From: Stigmatella aurantiaca DW4/3-1
Lineage (GTDB): Bacteria; Myxococcota; Myxococcia; Myxococcales; Myxococcaceae
Direction of reading: 5' to 3'
DNA length: 64,000 nt
Assembly (NCBI RefSeq): GCF_000165485.1
Contig: NC_014623.1
Span: 2,685,501 to 2,749,500 of the forward strand
Shown here piece after piece: positions 25,749-34,094 of the stretch. Position numbers and translations under genes: made by a program. Within the stretch, counting starts at the first letter, position 1. Every line of letters begins with the position of its first letter. Under the pieces are notes generated by a model. The model had not been told where the DNA came from, did no database searches, and saw only the letters and a program-made list of their open reading frames with translations.

Positions 25749-27269
25749 CTAGTGGTTGAGGATGGCCACGAGGCGGGCACCCGCCTCGGGCAGCGCCAGC
25801 GGCGTGCCTGAAATCTCCGTGGAGAGCGTCTCCGCGTCATCGGTCCCGCCCTTGGCGAACAGCCCCTTCAACCACTCCCCCGCGGCTGGGTTGCGCCAGA
25901 AGTCCTCGTTGAAGCGCTCCCGGAGCCGGGCCGTGAGCCGCGCCTCCAGGGCCCAGGCGCGCAGGTACCGCGCCGAGTAGAGCTGGGGGTCGACGTCGAA
26001 GAGGAAGTAGCCCGGGTGGGGCTCCACGAAGAGCGCCCTCCGTTGGCCGGCCGCGTACTCCTCGGCCCGTTCCTCCGAGGGCCCTCGGGTGAAGAGGGAC
26101 ATCTCATAGGGCAGCTTCGCGCAGTGCCGCCTCAGCACCGCCAGGGCCTGGAACGCGGCGAGCCGCACGGCATCCTTGGCCACGGGGGTGGGCAATTGCA
26201 GGTAGCGCTTGAGCCACTCGGAGGACAGCAGCAGGCGCTCCGTGAGGGCCGCGAAGCCCTCGGTGACCGAGGCATCCCCCAGGCGGCGCAGCTCCACCGG
26301 CAGCGTCTCGGCGATGTGGGCCAGGTGCTGGGCATGGCCGCACTCGTGGAGCAGGTCTCCCAGGGCGTCCATGCCTCCACGCGCCTGGAGCACCAGCCGG
26401 ACCTCGCCGGGCACGTGCACCGCGGCAACGAAGGGGCGGTGCGCCTTTCCGGGCCGAGGCTCGTCATCGATGCGGATGCGCCCCCGGGCCGTGGGGGGGA
26501 AGTTCCAGTCATTCAGCCAGCGCATCACCGCGGGGGCCAGGCCCTCGCGCAGGAAGAAGGAGTCCATCCAGGGCGCCTGGAGCGCGGCCTGCAAGTCATG
26601 CCGCCGGGCATTCCCTCCGGGCAGCGCGCGCAGGGTGGGGTCGATCTTGTGCAGCACGTAGCCGAGGACGTCGCGGTAGGCGTCCTCCGTGAGCCGCAAG
26701 GTCTCGTTTGCCGCCTCGACGAGCTTGCCCAGGGCGATGCCAGACACATCCTCCCGTAAGGTGGGATAATCCTGGGCCCCAAGCTGCTCGGCGGTCTGGA
26801 GGGCTGCCTCGCGCCGCGCGCCGTACCGGCCTTTTTCCGACCAGAGGAAATTGCCCACGGCCCGCTCCAGCAGGGCTCGCCGCCCCCGGTTCGGCTCGTG
26901 GGGAATCTGGGCGAGCGCCTCGCCGAAGGACAGGGCCTGGTCGTCCAGCGCCATGCGGGCGTGGGCCTCCAGCTTCGCCACCGCTTCCACGTCTCGCGCG
27001 GCGAGGCCCTCTTCGACTTGCCCGGCGATCAGCTCCCGCAGGAGCTGAAGGCGGCGCACCCCCAACGGCTCATTCTTGGCGCGGGCTTTTTCCAGCGCCT
27101 CGGTGGCGGCAGCGAAGGTTTCCGCTGAGGACAGCTCTGGGAAAGAGGCATGGAGGGCGGCGACGGGCAGCTCTGGGGAGAGGCCTGCGCCATGGCGGTA
27201 GTGGAGGTTGGCCAGGTCGGCGAGGAAGTCGTCCAACCTCGCACGCACGGAGTGCACGGGACGGTCCAT
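25749..27269 (-). CDS. M3-like zinc metallopeptidase
   Basis: 506 residues, all helical, no signal peptide. The zinc motif HECGHAQHL (residues 308-316) is of the HEXXH type and its context resembles the M3 motif HEFGHALH. The third ligand is probably the Glu in DASVTEGFAALTERLL. The N-terminal half is a long helical region as in oligopeptidase F/thimet-like enzymes, which degrade short peptides inside the cell. Overall length is shorter than thimet oligopeptidase (about 680). No catalytic residue seems missing. It converges with the basic protein gene; the sigma factor gene starts divergently 147 bases away. Confidence 0.8.
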   Translation of the reverse strand: MDRPVHSVRARLDDFLADLANLHYRHGAGLSPELPVAALHASFPELSSAETFAAATEALEKARAKNEPLGVRRLQLLRELIAGQVEEGLAARDVEAVAKLEAHARMALDDQALSFGEALAQIPHEPNRGRRALLERAVGNFLWSEKGRYGARREAALQTAEQLGAQDYPTLREDVSGIALGKLVEAANETLRLTEDAYRDVLGYVLHKIDPTLRALPGGNARRHDLQAALQAPWMDSFFLREGLAPAVMRWLNDWNFPPTARGRIRIDDEPRPGKAHRPFVAAVHVPGEVRLVLQARGGMDALGDLLHECGHAQHLAHIAETLPVELRRLGDASVTEGFAALTERLLLSSEWLKRYLQLPTPVAKDAVRLAAFQALAVLRRHCAKLPYEMSLFTRGPSEERAEEYAAGQRRALFVEPHPGYFLFDVDPQLYSARYLRAWALEARLTARLRERFNEDFWRNPAAGEWLKGLFAKGGTDDAETLSTEISGTPLALPEAGARLVAILNH

Positions 27270-27347
27270 AGGCGGGCGGGCACGCTAACAGGAAGCCAGC
27301 CTCAGGGGTGGGGCAGGGGAGGGAATCGTCCTTCGGATGATGCTCCA

Positions 27348-27371
27348 GGAATAGTGGCTCTCCGCGGCGTA
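27348..27371 (+). promoter_or_regulatory. putative ECF-type autoregulated promoter
   Basis: GGAAT at 27348 and CGTA at 27368, 15 bases apart, match the general form of ECF sigma factor promoters (GGAAC/T-N15-16-CGT). It lies about 45 bases upstream of the ATG of the ECF sigma gene itself, where positive autoregulation is the rule for this class. Confidence 0.45.
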
Positions 27372-27415
27372 CCAGAAGGGGATACCCCGAGGCATCCCAC
27401 GAGGAGGACGAGACC

Positions 27416-28099
27416 ATGCAAGCAAGGGAGCCCGTGGAATCCCTTTTGCGATGGGTCCCCTCTGTGCCAAGTAGCTTCCCTGTGGAGTTCCCGTTCCGAT
27501 CTGCCAGCTCCCGATCCCGGCAGCGGGCTCGGGAGCCTGAGGCTTCTGGAGACCCCCGCCCCTCGGCCCCGGCGGCCGGCGATGCGGCGGAGTTTCAGCG
27601 GGTGCTCGCCAGCTGCGAGGCGAAGCTGGAGGAACGGGCCCGCTTCCTGTGCCGGGGCCGCAACCCCTCGGATGCCCGGGATCTCTTGCAGGACACCTAC
27701 GAGCGGGCCTTCCGCGCCTTCCATACGTACGACCGGAATGCGCCCCCGATGCCGTGGTTGGCGTCCATCCTCGTCCGGCGGTTTCTCGACATGTGCCGGC
27801 ACGACAAGCGCCACCCCGAGCAGGAGTTCACCGAGGCCTTGGACCAGGCGCGCGAGGAGGCCGAGCCCGCCGAGCCCTGGGGGGGCTACACGCTGGACGA
27901 TGTCTGGCGAGCCGTGGACCTGCTGCCCGAAGAGTTCAGGGACGTGGTGCGATTGAAGGACATGGAAGGGCTCTCGTACGCCCAGATCGGCAAGCGCCTG
28001 GGCATCGCGCCCATGACGGTGGGCACTCGGATCTTCCGGGCGCGCAAGAAGCTCAAGGAGATCCTCCTGAAGCAGGCGGAGAAGGGGGGCGGGCGATGA
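27416..28099 (+). CDS. ECF (sigma-70 family) RNA polymerase sigma factor
   Basis: 227 residues; ATG preceded by AGGAGG. The first ~60 residues are a Pro/Arg/Ser-rich extension not found in standard ECF factors. Region 2 is recognisable (ARDLLQDTYERAFRAFHTYD, WLASILVRRFLDMCR) and region 4 has the recognition helix-turn-helix LSYAQIGKRLGIAPMTVGTRIFRARKKLKE. There is no region 3, so it is a typical ECF factor that steers RNA polymerase to a small regulon. The stop overlaps the start of the next gene by ATGA. That gene begins with a zinc-finger anti-sigma domain, so the two form a sigma/anti-sigma pair made in fixed ratio. Confidence 0.93.
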   Translation: MQAREPVESLLRWVPSVPSSFPVEFPFRSASSRSRQRAREPEASGDPRPSAPAAGDAAEFQRVLASCEAKLEERARFLCRGRNPSDARDLLQDTYERAFRAFHTYDRNAPPMPWLASILVRRFLDMCRHDKRHPEQEFTEALDQAREEAEPAEPWGGYTLDDVWRAVDLLPEEFRDVVRLKDMEGLSYAQIGKRLGIAPMTVGTRIFRARKKLKEILLKQAEKGGGR

Positions 28100-31029
28100 C
28101 ACCTGCCTGCGAGCAATTGGCCGCCTTCGTGGACGGCGAGCTTTCCCCCCAGGAGGCGGCGGCCTTCCAGGAGCACCTGACGGGCTGTGAGGACTGTCAG
28201 GCGGGGCTGATGGACCAGGTTCAGGCCAGCGTCGCCGTGCACGCCGCCGGTGAGACGTCCCGGAAGGGCACCCGGACGCCCTTCCAGCCCATGTGGGCCC
28301 AGCGGCGGACCCGCGTCCTGGCCTACTCCGTGGGGGCCGTGGCCGTGCTGCTGCTGGGTGTCCTGGCGGTGCGTGGGGCAGGGGCTCCCCCGAAGGATCC
28401 GCTGCTGCTGGCCATGGCGGAGACGCGGCCGCTGGAAGGATGGCTCAGCTATCCGGGCGCGGATCGCCACCGTCCCCTGGCCACGATGCGCAGCGGTGCC
28501 GTGGGCACGGCGGCGCTGGATCACCGGATCCTGGCGGAGCTCGAGGATCGCGGGGACTTCCACGGGGTGGCGACGGCCTACCTGCGCGCCGGGGAGTTCG
28601 CGCGCGCCGAGCAGTTCCTGGACCGCGTGCCCTCCTCGCCCGAGGTGGACAGCGACCGCGCATTGGCGGCGCTGGGGCGGGGAGAGCACGAGCGGGCGCT
28701 GGGGCTGTTGGAGCACGCGCTGGCGGCGGCCCCCGAGAGCCTGCGGGTGCACTGGAACCGGGGCGTCGTGCTCCGGGCGATGTCCTTGGAGCTGGCCGCG
28801 TCGGCCGAGTTCCAGCAGGTCGCGGACAAGGCCGAGCCGGGCTGGAGCGAGGAGGCCCGGCAACTCGCGGGCGGGCTCCGCGCCACCGCGGAAGCGCGCC
28901 GGCAATCGTGGCAGTCCCTGACCGAGGCGGGGCAGGCGCTTGCCTTCCAGGGAACGCCCATGCCCGCGACGATGGTGCACCGCAACCCGGGAAGGGTGCG
29001 GCTGTACCTGTACCATGCGCTCCGGACCGCGGTGTCGCGGGAGCAGGTGCTCGCGCTGCTGCCGCTGGCCCAGTCGCTGGACCAGGTGTCCCGGACGCGC
29101 ACCGCGTCCAGTTCCGTGCAGAGCGTCGCCCAGGCGAACTTCACGAAGCGGGCGCCCCTGGCGGAGACGTACCGCGCGCTGTTGTCGGATCCAGGGGCGC
29201 TGCCACCTCCGGCGGCGGCGGCCTACCTGGAGCGGCTCCGGCGCTCGGGGGAGCAAGACCTGCTCCTGGGAGCCATCCTGCTGCTCGGGGCCGAGCGTCG
29301 TCACCTTGCCGAAGTGGAGCGGCTCGTTCAGGGGTCGGAGGACGTCCTCTGGTACCGGGGGCCCCTGGTGAAGGCCCAGGCCTCGGAGGAGATGGCGCGG
29401 GGCGCGGGCCTCGCGGCCGAGCAGCGGCTCCGGGACGCGGTGGAGGAGTACCGCCGGGCAGGCCTGGACTACCGGAGCATCTCGCTCCAGGAAGAGCTCA
29501 GCACCCTCTACAACAAACTGGATCGCCGCCGGGAGGCCATGCAGGTGGCGCGCGAGGCGCTGGAGGCCGCTCGCCGGACCGATGACTGGTTCCACGAGGA
29601 TCTGCTCGTCTTCGATCTGGTGACCAGTGCCAGGTTGAGCCATGAGCCCGCGCTGGCCCGGGCCTACCTGGACGAGTACCTGCGGCGCTCCCCGGAAGAC
29701 TGCGCGAGGCGCGCGGAGTACCACTATTTCCGGGCCCTGCTGGCCGTGGAGGCGCTGGATGCCACGGGGGCGCGGCGTGAGGTGGCCCAGGCTCAGACGT
29801 GCCCGGCGGCCCCGACGCTGTTCGAGATCGCCGTCTACGGTGACCTGCTCCGCTTTGGAGCGACCGAGGCCGAGCGGGCGCGGGCCGAGGACCGGATTCG
29901 CCTCCTCCGCCAGGACACCTCGCTTGAGCCGGACCAGCGCCTGCTGTTGGAGCACCTCGCGGGCCGCATCCTTATCGAGAGGGATCGCCCCGCGGGACAA
30001 CGGATCCTGCGGGAGGTCATCGCCGGGGCAGAGCCACTGAGGGCAACCCATATCGAGGCGCGCAAGGCCTGGTCACACAGCTACCAGGCCTTGGTCAGGG
30101 ACGCGGGCAAAGCCGGGGAGTTCGACGCGGCCATCGCCCTGCTCTCCGCTGAACTCGAGCGTGCCGCGCCGCCGGCGTGCCTGCTCGCCGTGGCCGGCCA
30201 GGACGAGCGGGTCCTCTTCGTCGCGCGAGGCCCCCAGGGGGACTTGCGGGGGGCGTACCTGGAGGGGCTCACCCGCTCCCTGCACGAGACGGTTCCCCCA
30301 GTCCCCGCCGCGCTTCGGGCCGTGCTCGAGGGCTGTGACACGGTGAAGGTGCTCGCGGAGCCCCTGCTTCAGGGACGGCCGGGCCTGCTGGGGCCGGACC
30401 AGGCTTGGAGCTACCTGGCCCCCAAGGTCCGGGGACCGCATGCCCCGGCTGCGGGGACCTCGTTCAAACACGTGGTGGTCTCGGCCGTGGAGCCGCCCGC
30501 CTCGCTGGGCCTGCCTCACTTGCTTCCCTGGAGCCGTCCGCCGGAGTTGGGCGAAGTCCACCTGCGGGGCCCCTCCGCGACCCCGGAGGCCGTGCTGGCC
30601 GAGCTCACCGATGCCACCCAGGTGGAGTTTCATGCGCATGGCCTGAGCCGCCTGGGCTTCTCCGATGCGTCGTTTCTGGCGCTTTCTCCGGGAGCCGATG
30701 GCCGCTACGCGCTGACGGCGGCGGACCTTCAGGGCCGCTCCCTGCGCGGGGCCCCGCTGGTGTTGCTGGCGGCGTGCGAGGCCAATGTGGGGGCGCTGCG
30801 CTACCACGATGTGTGGAGTTTGCCCGCGGCCTTCGTCCAGGCGGGCGCGAGCTCGGTGGTGGCCCCGTCTTCCCTGGTGCCGGATGCCGAAGTGGGCACT
30901 TTCTTCCAGGAACTGCTCGAGCGCGTCGATGGGGGGGCCACCGCTGCTCAGGCCTTGCGCGACACCCGGGTGGCCTGGCTCCAGAAGAAGCCTACGCGTT
31001 GGGTAGAGGACCTGGTGGTGTTCGAATAA
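28096..31029 (+). CDS. anti-sigma factor / membrane / TPR-like / CHAT protease fusion
   Basis: 977 residues. Residues 1-40 are a zf-HC2 anti-sigma domain with C5 and H27-x3-C31-x2-C34 (EHLTGCEDC). A single membrane helix follows at about 74-93 (VLAYSVGAVAVLLLGVLAV). Residues ~120-640 are helical hairpins with TPR character (DRALAALGRGEHERALGLLEHAL, EELSTLYNKLDRREAMQVAREALEAA). The last ~300 residues are a CHAT domain, a caspase-like cysteine protease fold: FHAHG with His848 before Gly, and LLAACEAN with Cys894, match the His/Cys pair. One membrane pass would put the TPR-CHAT part outside the cytoplasm. The gene overlaps the sigma factor by ATGA and a secreted-protein gene follows at 71 bases. 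The fusion suggests that CHAT activity or its ligand controls release of the sigma factor. A signalling target other than itself is equally possible. Confidence 0.9.
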   Translation: MTPACEQLAAFVDGELSPQEAAAFQEHLTGCEDCQAGLMDQVQASVAVHAAGETSRKGTRTPFQPMWAQRRTRVLAYSVGAVAVLLLGVLAVRGAGAPPKDPLLLAMAETRPLEGWLSYPGADRHRPLATMRSGAVGTAALDHRILAELEDRGDFHGVATAYLRAGEFARAEQFLDRVPSSPEVDSDRALAALGRGEHERALGLLEHALAAAPESLRVHWNRGVVLRAMSLELAASAEFQQVADKAEPGWSEEARQLAGGLRATAEARRQSWQSLTEAGQALAFQGTPMPATMVHRNPGRVRLYLYHALRTAVSREQVLALLPLAQSLDQVSRTRTASSSVQSVAQANFTKRAPLAETYRALLSDPGALPPPAAAAYLERLRRSGEQDLLLGAILLLGAERRHLAEVERLVQGSEDVLWYRGPLVKAQASEEMARGAGLAAEQRLRDAVEEYRRAGLDYRSISLQEELSTLYNKLDRRREAMQVAREALEAARRTDDWFHEDLLVFDLVTSARLSHEPALARAYLDEYLRRSPEDCARRAEYHYFRALLAVEALDATGARREVAQAQTCPAAPTLFEIAVYGDLLRFGATEAERARAEDRIRLLRQDTSLEPDQRLLLEHLAGRILIERDRPAGQRILREVIAGAEPLRATHIEARKAWSHSYQALVRDAGKAGEFDAAIALLSAELERAAPPACLLAVAGQDERVLFVARGPQGDLRGAYLEGLTRSLHETVPPVPAALRAVLEGCDTVKVLAEPLLQGRPGLLGPDQAWSYLAPKVRGPHAPAAGTSFKHVVVSAVEPPASLGLPHLLPWSRPPELGEVHLRGPSATPEAVLAELTDATQVEFHAHGLSRLGFSDASFLALSPGADGRYALTAADLQGRSLRGAPLVLLAACEANVGALRYHDVWSLPAAFVQAGASSVVAPSSLVPDAEVGTFFQELLERVDGGATAAQALRDTRVAWLQKKPTRWVEDLVVFE

Positions 31030-31100
31030 CCTCGGAATAACCCAGGCCCTGGGCGTAGAGGAGGGGAATGGTCATCCCGAACACCTCTTGGAGGTATGGA

Positions 31101-31616
31101 ATGAAGCGTGAACTCCTCCTGACGCTGCTCACGGTGGGGACTGCGACGAGTGCCCTGGCCAAGGAGCCTCCCCGCGTCACCACCACTCCCCAGGTTCCTC
31201 AGACCCCCCAGGCCACGGTCCCCGTGCAGAGCGCGACGCCCAAGGCTGTCCTCGCAACCCCCGTGGCCGAGCCTTCCTACTTCGACATCGTGGCCTCTGA
31301 TGACAGGGGGCATCGGGTGGCGACCTACCGGTTCATCCGGCGCACCCGGGAGATCGTCGTGCTGAAGCCCTCGCGGGAAATCGAAGACATCGCGGCCTTC
31401 AGCAAGATCAGCAGCCCTGGCGATTACGTGATCGCCGTGGCCCCCGAGAAGAAGCCGAAGCCCAATCCGCCCAACCCCGGAGAGGAACTCCGGACCTCGT
31501 GGACGGTGCCCCGGGCAGAGCTTCAAGAGGCGATGACGAAGGTCCAGGCCAAGGTGCCGGCGGCGAAGGGCTTCTTCGTCGGACAGTTCGCCGAGGATGT
31601 CGCCCTCGGGAAGTAA
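31101..31616 (+). CDS. small secreted protein downstream of the sigma/CHAT pair
   Basis: 171 residues from the ATG at 31101 with GGAGGT five bases upstream (an in-frame ATG at 31068 lacks this). Sec signal MKRELLLTLLTVGTATSALA; then a Pro/Thr/Gln-rich linker (TTTPQVPQTPQATVPVQ) and a ~110-residue domain with YFDIVASDDRGHRVATYRFIRRT, DIAAFSKISSPGDYVIAVAP and ELQEAMTKVQAKVP. I do not know the family. It follows the CHAT fusion on the same strand at 71 bases, so it may be in the operon and is a candidate substrate or sensor partner of the external CHAT domain. Confidence 0.7.
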   Translation: MKRELLLTLLTVGTATSALAKEPPRVTTTPQVPQTPQATVPVQSATPKAVLATPVAEPSYFDIVASDDRGHRVATYRFIRRTREIVVLKPSREIEDIAAFSKISSPGDYVIAVAPEKKPKPNPPNPGEELRTSWTVPRAELQEAMTKVQAKVPAAKGFFVGQFAEDVALGK

Positions 31617-31619
31617 CGG

Positions 31620-31634
31620 CCGGCGGTACGCCGG
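31620..31634. terminator. short hairpin between convergent genes
   Basis: CCGGCG-GTA-CGCCGG lies in the 21-base gap between the secreted-protein gene and purU. The small loop and lack of T-run make it a modest terminator. Confidence 0.4.
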
Positions 31635-31637
31635 GGA

Positions 31638-32507
31638 TCAGGCGAAGACGATGGTCTTGTTGCCATCGACGATGATGCGATCCTCGGCGTGCCAGCGCAC
31701 GGCGCGTGCCAGCACCTGCCGCTCCAGGTCCCTGCCGAGGTGGCGCAGTTCGGGCACCGCATGGCGGTGGGACACCCGGGCGGTGTCCTGCTCGATGATG
31801 GGGCCTTGGTCCAGCTCGGATGTCACGTAGTGCGCCGTGGCGCCAATCAGCTTCACCCCCCGCTCATACGCCTGCTTGTACGGATCCGCGCCGACGAAGG
31901 CCGGCAGGAAGGAGTGGTGGATGTTGATGATGCGCTGGGGGTAGTGCGACACGAACCCCGCCGAGAGGATGCGCATGTAGCGCGCGAGCACGACGAAATC
32001 CACCTGGCCTTCCAGCAGCGCCAGCATGCGGGCCTCTGACTCCGCGTGGGTGGCCGCTTCGACCGGGACGTGCTCGAAGCGCACCCCGAAGCGCTCCACC
32101 GCCTCCCGGAGGTCCGGGTGGTTGGAGATGACCAGGGGCAGGTCCACCCGGAGCTCCCCGCGCTGCCAGCGCCAGAGCAGATCCATCAGCGCATGGTCAT
32201 GCTTCGAGACGAGGACGCCCATGCGGGGCTTGTCGGCGGCGAAGCTCAGGCGCCAGTCCATCTCGAAGCGCTGGCCCACGACGTCTCCGAACGACTGCTT
32301 CAGCGTGGCCCGGGACACGTCCAGGTGGGGCGTCTGGAACTCCAGGCGCATGAAGAAGCGGCCTCCCGACGGATCGGTGGAGTATTGATCCAGCTCGGTG
32401 ACGTTGGCGCCATGGTGGTACAGGAACGTGGTGACCGCCGAGACGATGCCGGGGCGGTCGGGGCAGGTGATGAGCAAACGGGCCGTCGTCTCGAATTGGG
32501 TGGTCAT
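31638..32507 (-). CDS. purU: formyltetrahydrofolate deformylase
   Basis: 289 residues from ATG 32507; ATGs at 32549-32552 with GGGGAAG upstream are an alternative and would add 15 residues. An N-terminal ACT domain (RLLITCPDRPGIVSAVTTFL) is followed by a formyltransferase-like catalytic domain with RIINIHHSFLPAF (Asn and His) and ELDQGPIIEQD (Asp), the catalytic triad of PurU. The enzyme hydrolyses 10-formyltetrahydrofolate to formate and tetrahydrofolate, balancing one-carbon pools and supplying formate for purine synthesis. It is divergent from the photolyase gene. Confidence 0.95.
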   Translation of the reverse strand: MTTQFETTARLLITCPDRPGIVSAVTTFLYHHGANVTELDQYSTDPSGGRFFMRLEFQTPHLDVSRATLKQSFGDVVGQRFEMDWRLSFAADKPRMGVLVSKHDHALMDLLWRWQRGELRVDLPLVISNHPDLREAVERFGVRFEHVPVEAATHAESEARMLALLEGQVDFVVLARYMRILSAGFVSHYPQRIINIHHSFLPAFVGADPYKQAYERGVKLIGATAHYVTSELDQGPIIEQDTARVSHRHAVPELRHLGRDLERQVLARAVRWHAEDRIIVDGNKTIVFA

Positions 32508-32647
32508 GAGCGCCAGGGGCTGAAGGCCAGCGGTACGGGAAGCGTTCATCATAACGGCTTCCCCGACGCGCCGAAGCCCCGGATGCTTCTGTTCTCTTGG
32601 ACTTGGACGGAGGTGGCGATAAGGGCGTCCTGGACAGGGGGCACGCC

Positions 32648-34057
32648 ATGGCACGCAGGAAGGTCGAGGAGAGTCGGCTCAAGCGGCTCAAGGACCATGC
32701 AGCGAAGGGCGGTGACTACGTTCTCTACTGGATGCAGCAGAGCGCCCGGGCGGAGCACAACCCCGCCCTGGAATATGCGATCCAGCAGGCCAACGCCGCG
32801 AAGCTCCCGTTGTTGGTGGGTTACGGGCTCATGGACGGCTACCCCGAGGCCAATGTCCGCCACTACCGCTTTCTGCTGGAGGGGCTCCAGGACTGCCAGC
32901 GGACGCTGGCGCACCGGAAGATCCCCTTCGCGCTCCAACGGGGCCCGCCGGACGAGGTCGCGCTGAAGCTCTCACGGCAGGCGGCGCTCGTGGTCTGCGA
33001 CCGGGGCTACTTGCGGCACCAGAAACAGTGGCGCCAGACGCTGGCCGCGAAGGCCTCCTGCCCGGTGGTGCAGGTGGAAGCGGACGTGGTGGTGCCGGTG
33101 GAGGCCGCTTCGGGCAAGGCGGAGTACGCGGCCCGCACCCTCCGGCCGAAGATTCACCGTCTCTGGGAGGAGTACCTGGTGAGGCCCACGTCCACGCCCC
33201 TCGAGGTGGACTCCCTGAAGCTGGGGGTGAAGGGACTGAACCTGGACGATGTCGGCGCGGTGCTGGATCGGATGGCGCTGGACCGCTCGGTGCCCCCGGT
33301 GCACCACTTCTTCCGGGGGGGCACAAGCGAGGCGAAACGGGTGCTGCGAGGGTTTGTCACCCGGCACCTGCCCGAGTATCAGGAGAACCGTCCGCACCCC
33401 GAGACGGACCACGTCTCGCACATGAGCAAGTACCTCCACTTCGGACAGATCAGCCCGGTGGTGGTGGCGCTCGCGGCCCGGGAGGCCCGGGCCCTGCGGC
33501 CTCAGCGGGACACGTTCCTGGAGGAACTCATCGTCCGGCGGGAGCTGGCGCAGAACTTCGCCGAGTACACGCCCCAGTACGATGATTACACGAGCCTCCC
33601 GGCATGGGCGCGCAAGACGCTGGCGGCCCATGCGGGCGACAAGCGCCCCTTCCACTACACGAAGGCGCAACTCGAACAGGCGCGCACGCATGATCCCTAC
33701 TGGAACGCCGCCATGCGGGAGATGCGGTACACGGGCTACATGCACAACGCCATGCGCATGTACTGGGGAAAGAAAATCCTCGAGTGGGGCCGCACCCCCG
33801 AGGAGGCGTACCGGACGGCGTTGACGCTCAACAACACGTACTTCCTGGACGGCCGCGACGCGAACTCCTTCACCAACATTGGGTGGGTCTTCGGCCTGCA
33901 TGACCGCCCCTGGGGACGGCGCGCCATCTACGGCACCGTGCGCTCCATGTCCGCGAAGGGACTGGAGCGAAAAGCAGACATGGAAGCCTATCTCGCGAAG
34001 GTTGACGCGCTCGTGGAGGAAGCGAAGGCCGCGGGGGTGCGCTTCGCGGAGGACTGA
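32648..34057 (+). CDS. class II cyclobutane pyrimidine dimer photolyase
   Basis: 469 residues; ATG preceded by AGGGGG. The family-specific C-terminal signature is complete: TLNNTYFLDGRDANSF, TNIGWVFGLHDRPWG, and before it MREMRYTGYMHNAMRMYWGKKILEW. The N-terminal Rossmann part (YVLYWMQQSARAEHNPALEYAI) is also typical of class II enzymes. These FAD-dependent enzymes split UV-induced thymine dimers using blue light, in the cytoplasm. Myxobacteria often have several. The purU gene is divergent, with no functional link known. Confidence 0.95.
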   Translation: MARRKVEESRLKRLKDHAAKGGDYVLYWMQQSARAEHNPALEYAIQQANAAKLPLLVGYGLMDGYPEANVRHYRFLLEGLQDCQRTLAHRKIPFALQRGPPDEVALKLSRQAALVVCDRGYLRHQKQWRQTLAAKASCPVVQVEADVVVPVEAASGKAEYAARTLRPKIHRLWEEYLVRPTSTPLEVDSLKLGVKGLNLDDVGAVLDRMALDRSVPPVHHFFRGGTSEAKRVLRGFVTRHLPEYQENRPHPETDHVSHMSKYLHFGQISPVVVALAAREARALRPQRDTFLEELIVRRELAQNFAEYTPQYDDYTSLPAWARKTLAAHAGDKRPFHYTKAQLEQARTHDPYWNAAMREMRYTGYMHNAMRMYWGKKILEWGRTPEEAYRTALTLNNTYFLDGRDANSFTNIGWVFGLHDRPWGRRAIYGTVRSMSAKGLERKADMEAYLAKVDALVEEAKAAGVRFAED

Positions 34058-34094
34058 AGTCCTGGCGCAGCCCCCCGCGTCGAAGCCCTGCGCA

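Noticed and set aside
27886-30051. A 721-residue open frame on the minus strand
   Set aside because: Antisense to the anti-sigma/CHAT fusion; no recognisable domain.
28096-31029. The anti-sigma/CHAT gene as a type III-E CRISPR component
   Set aside because: No Cas7-11, repeats or Csx genes are in the window; only the TPR-CHAT and sigma association is similar.
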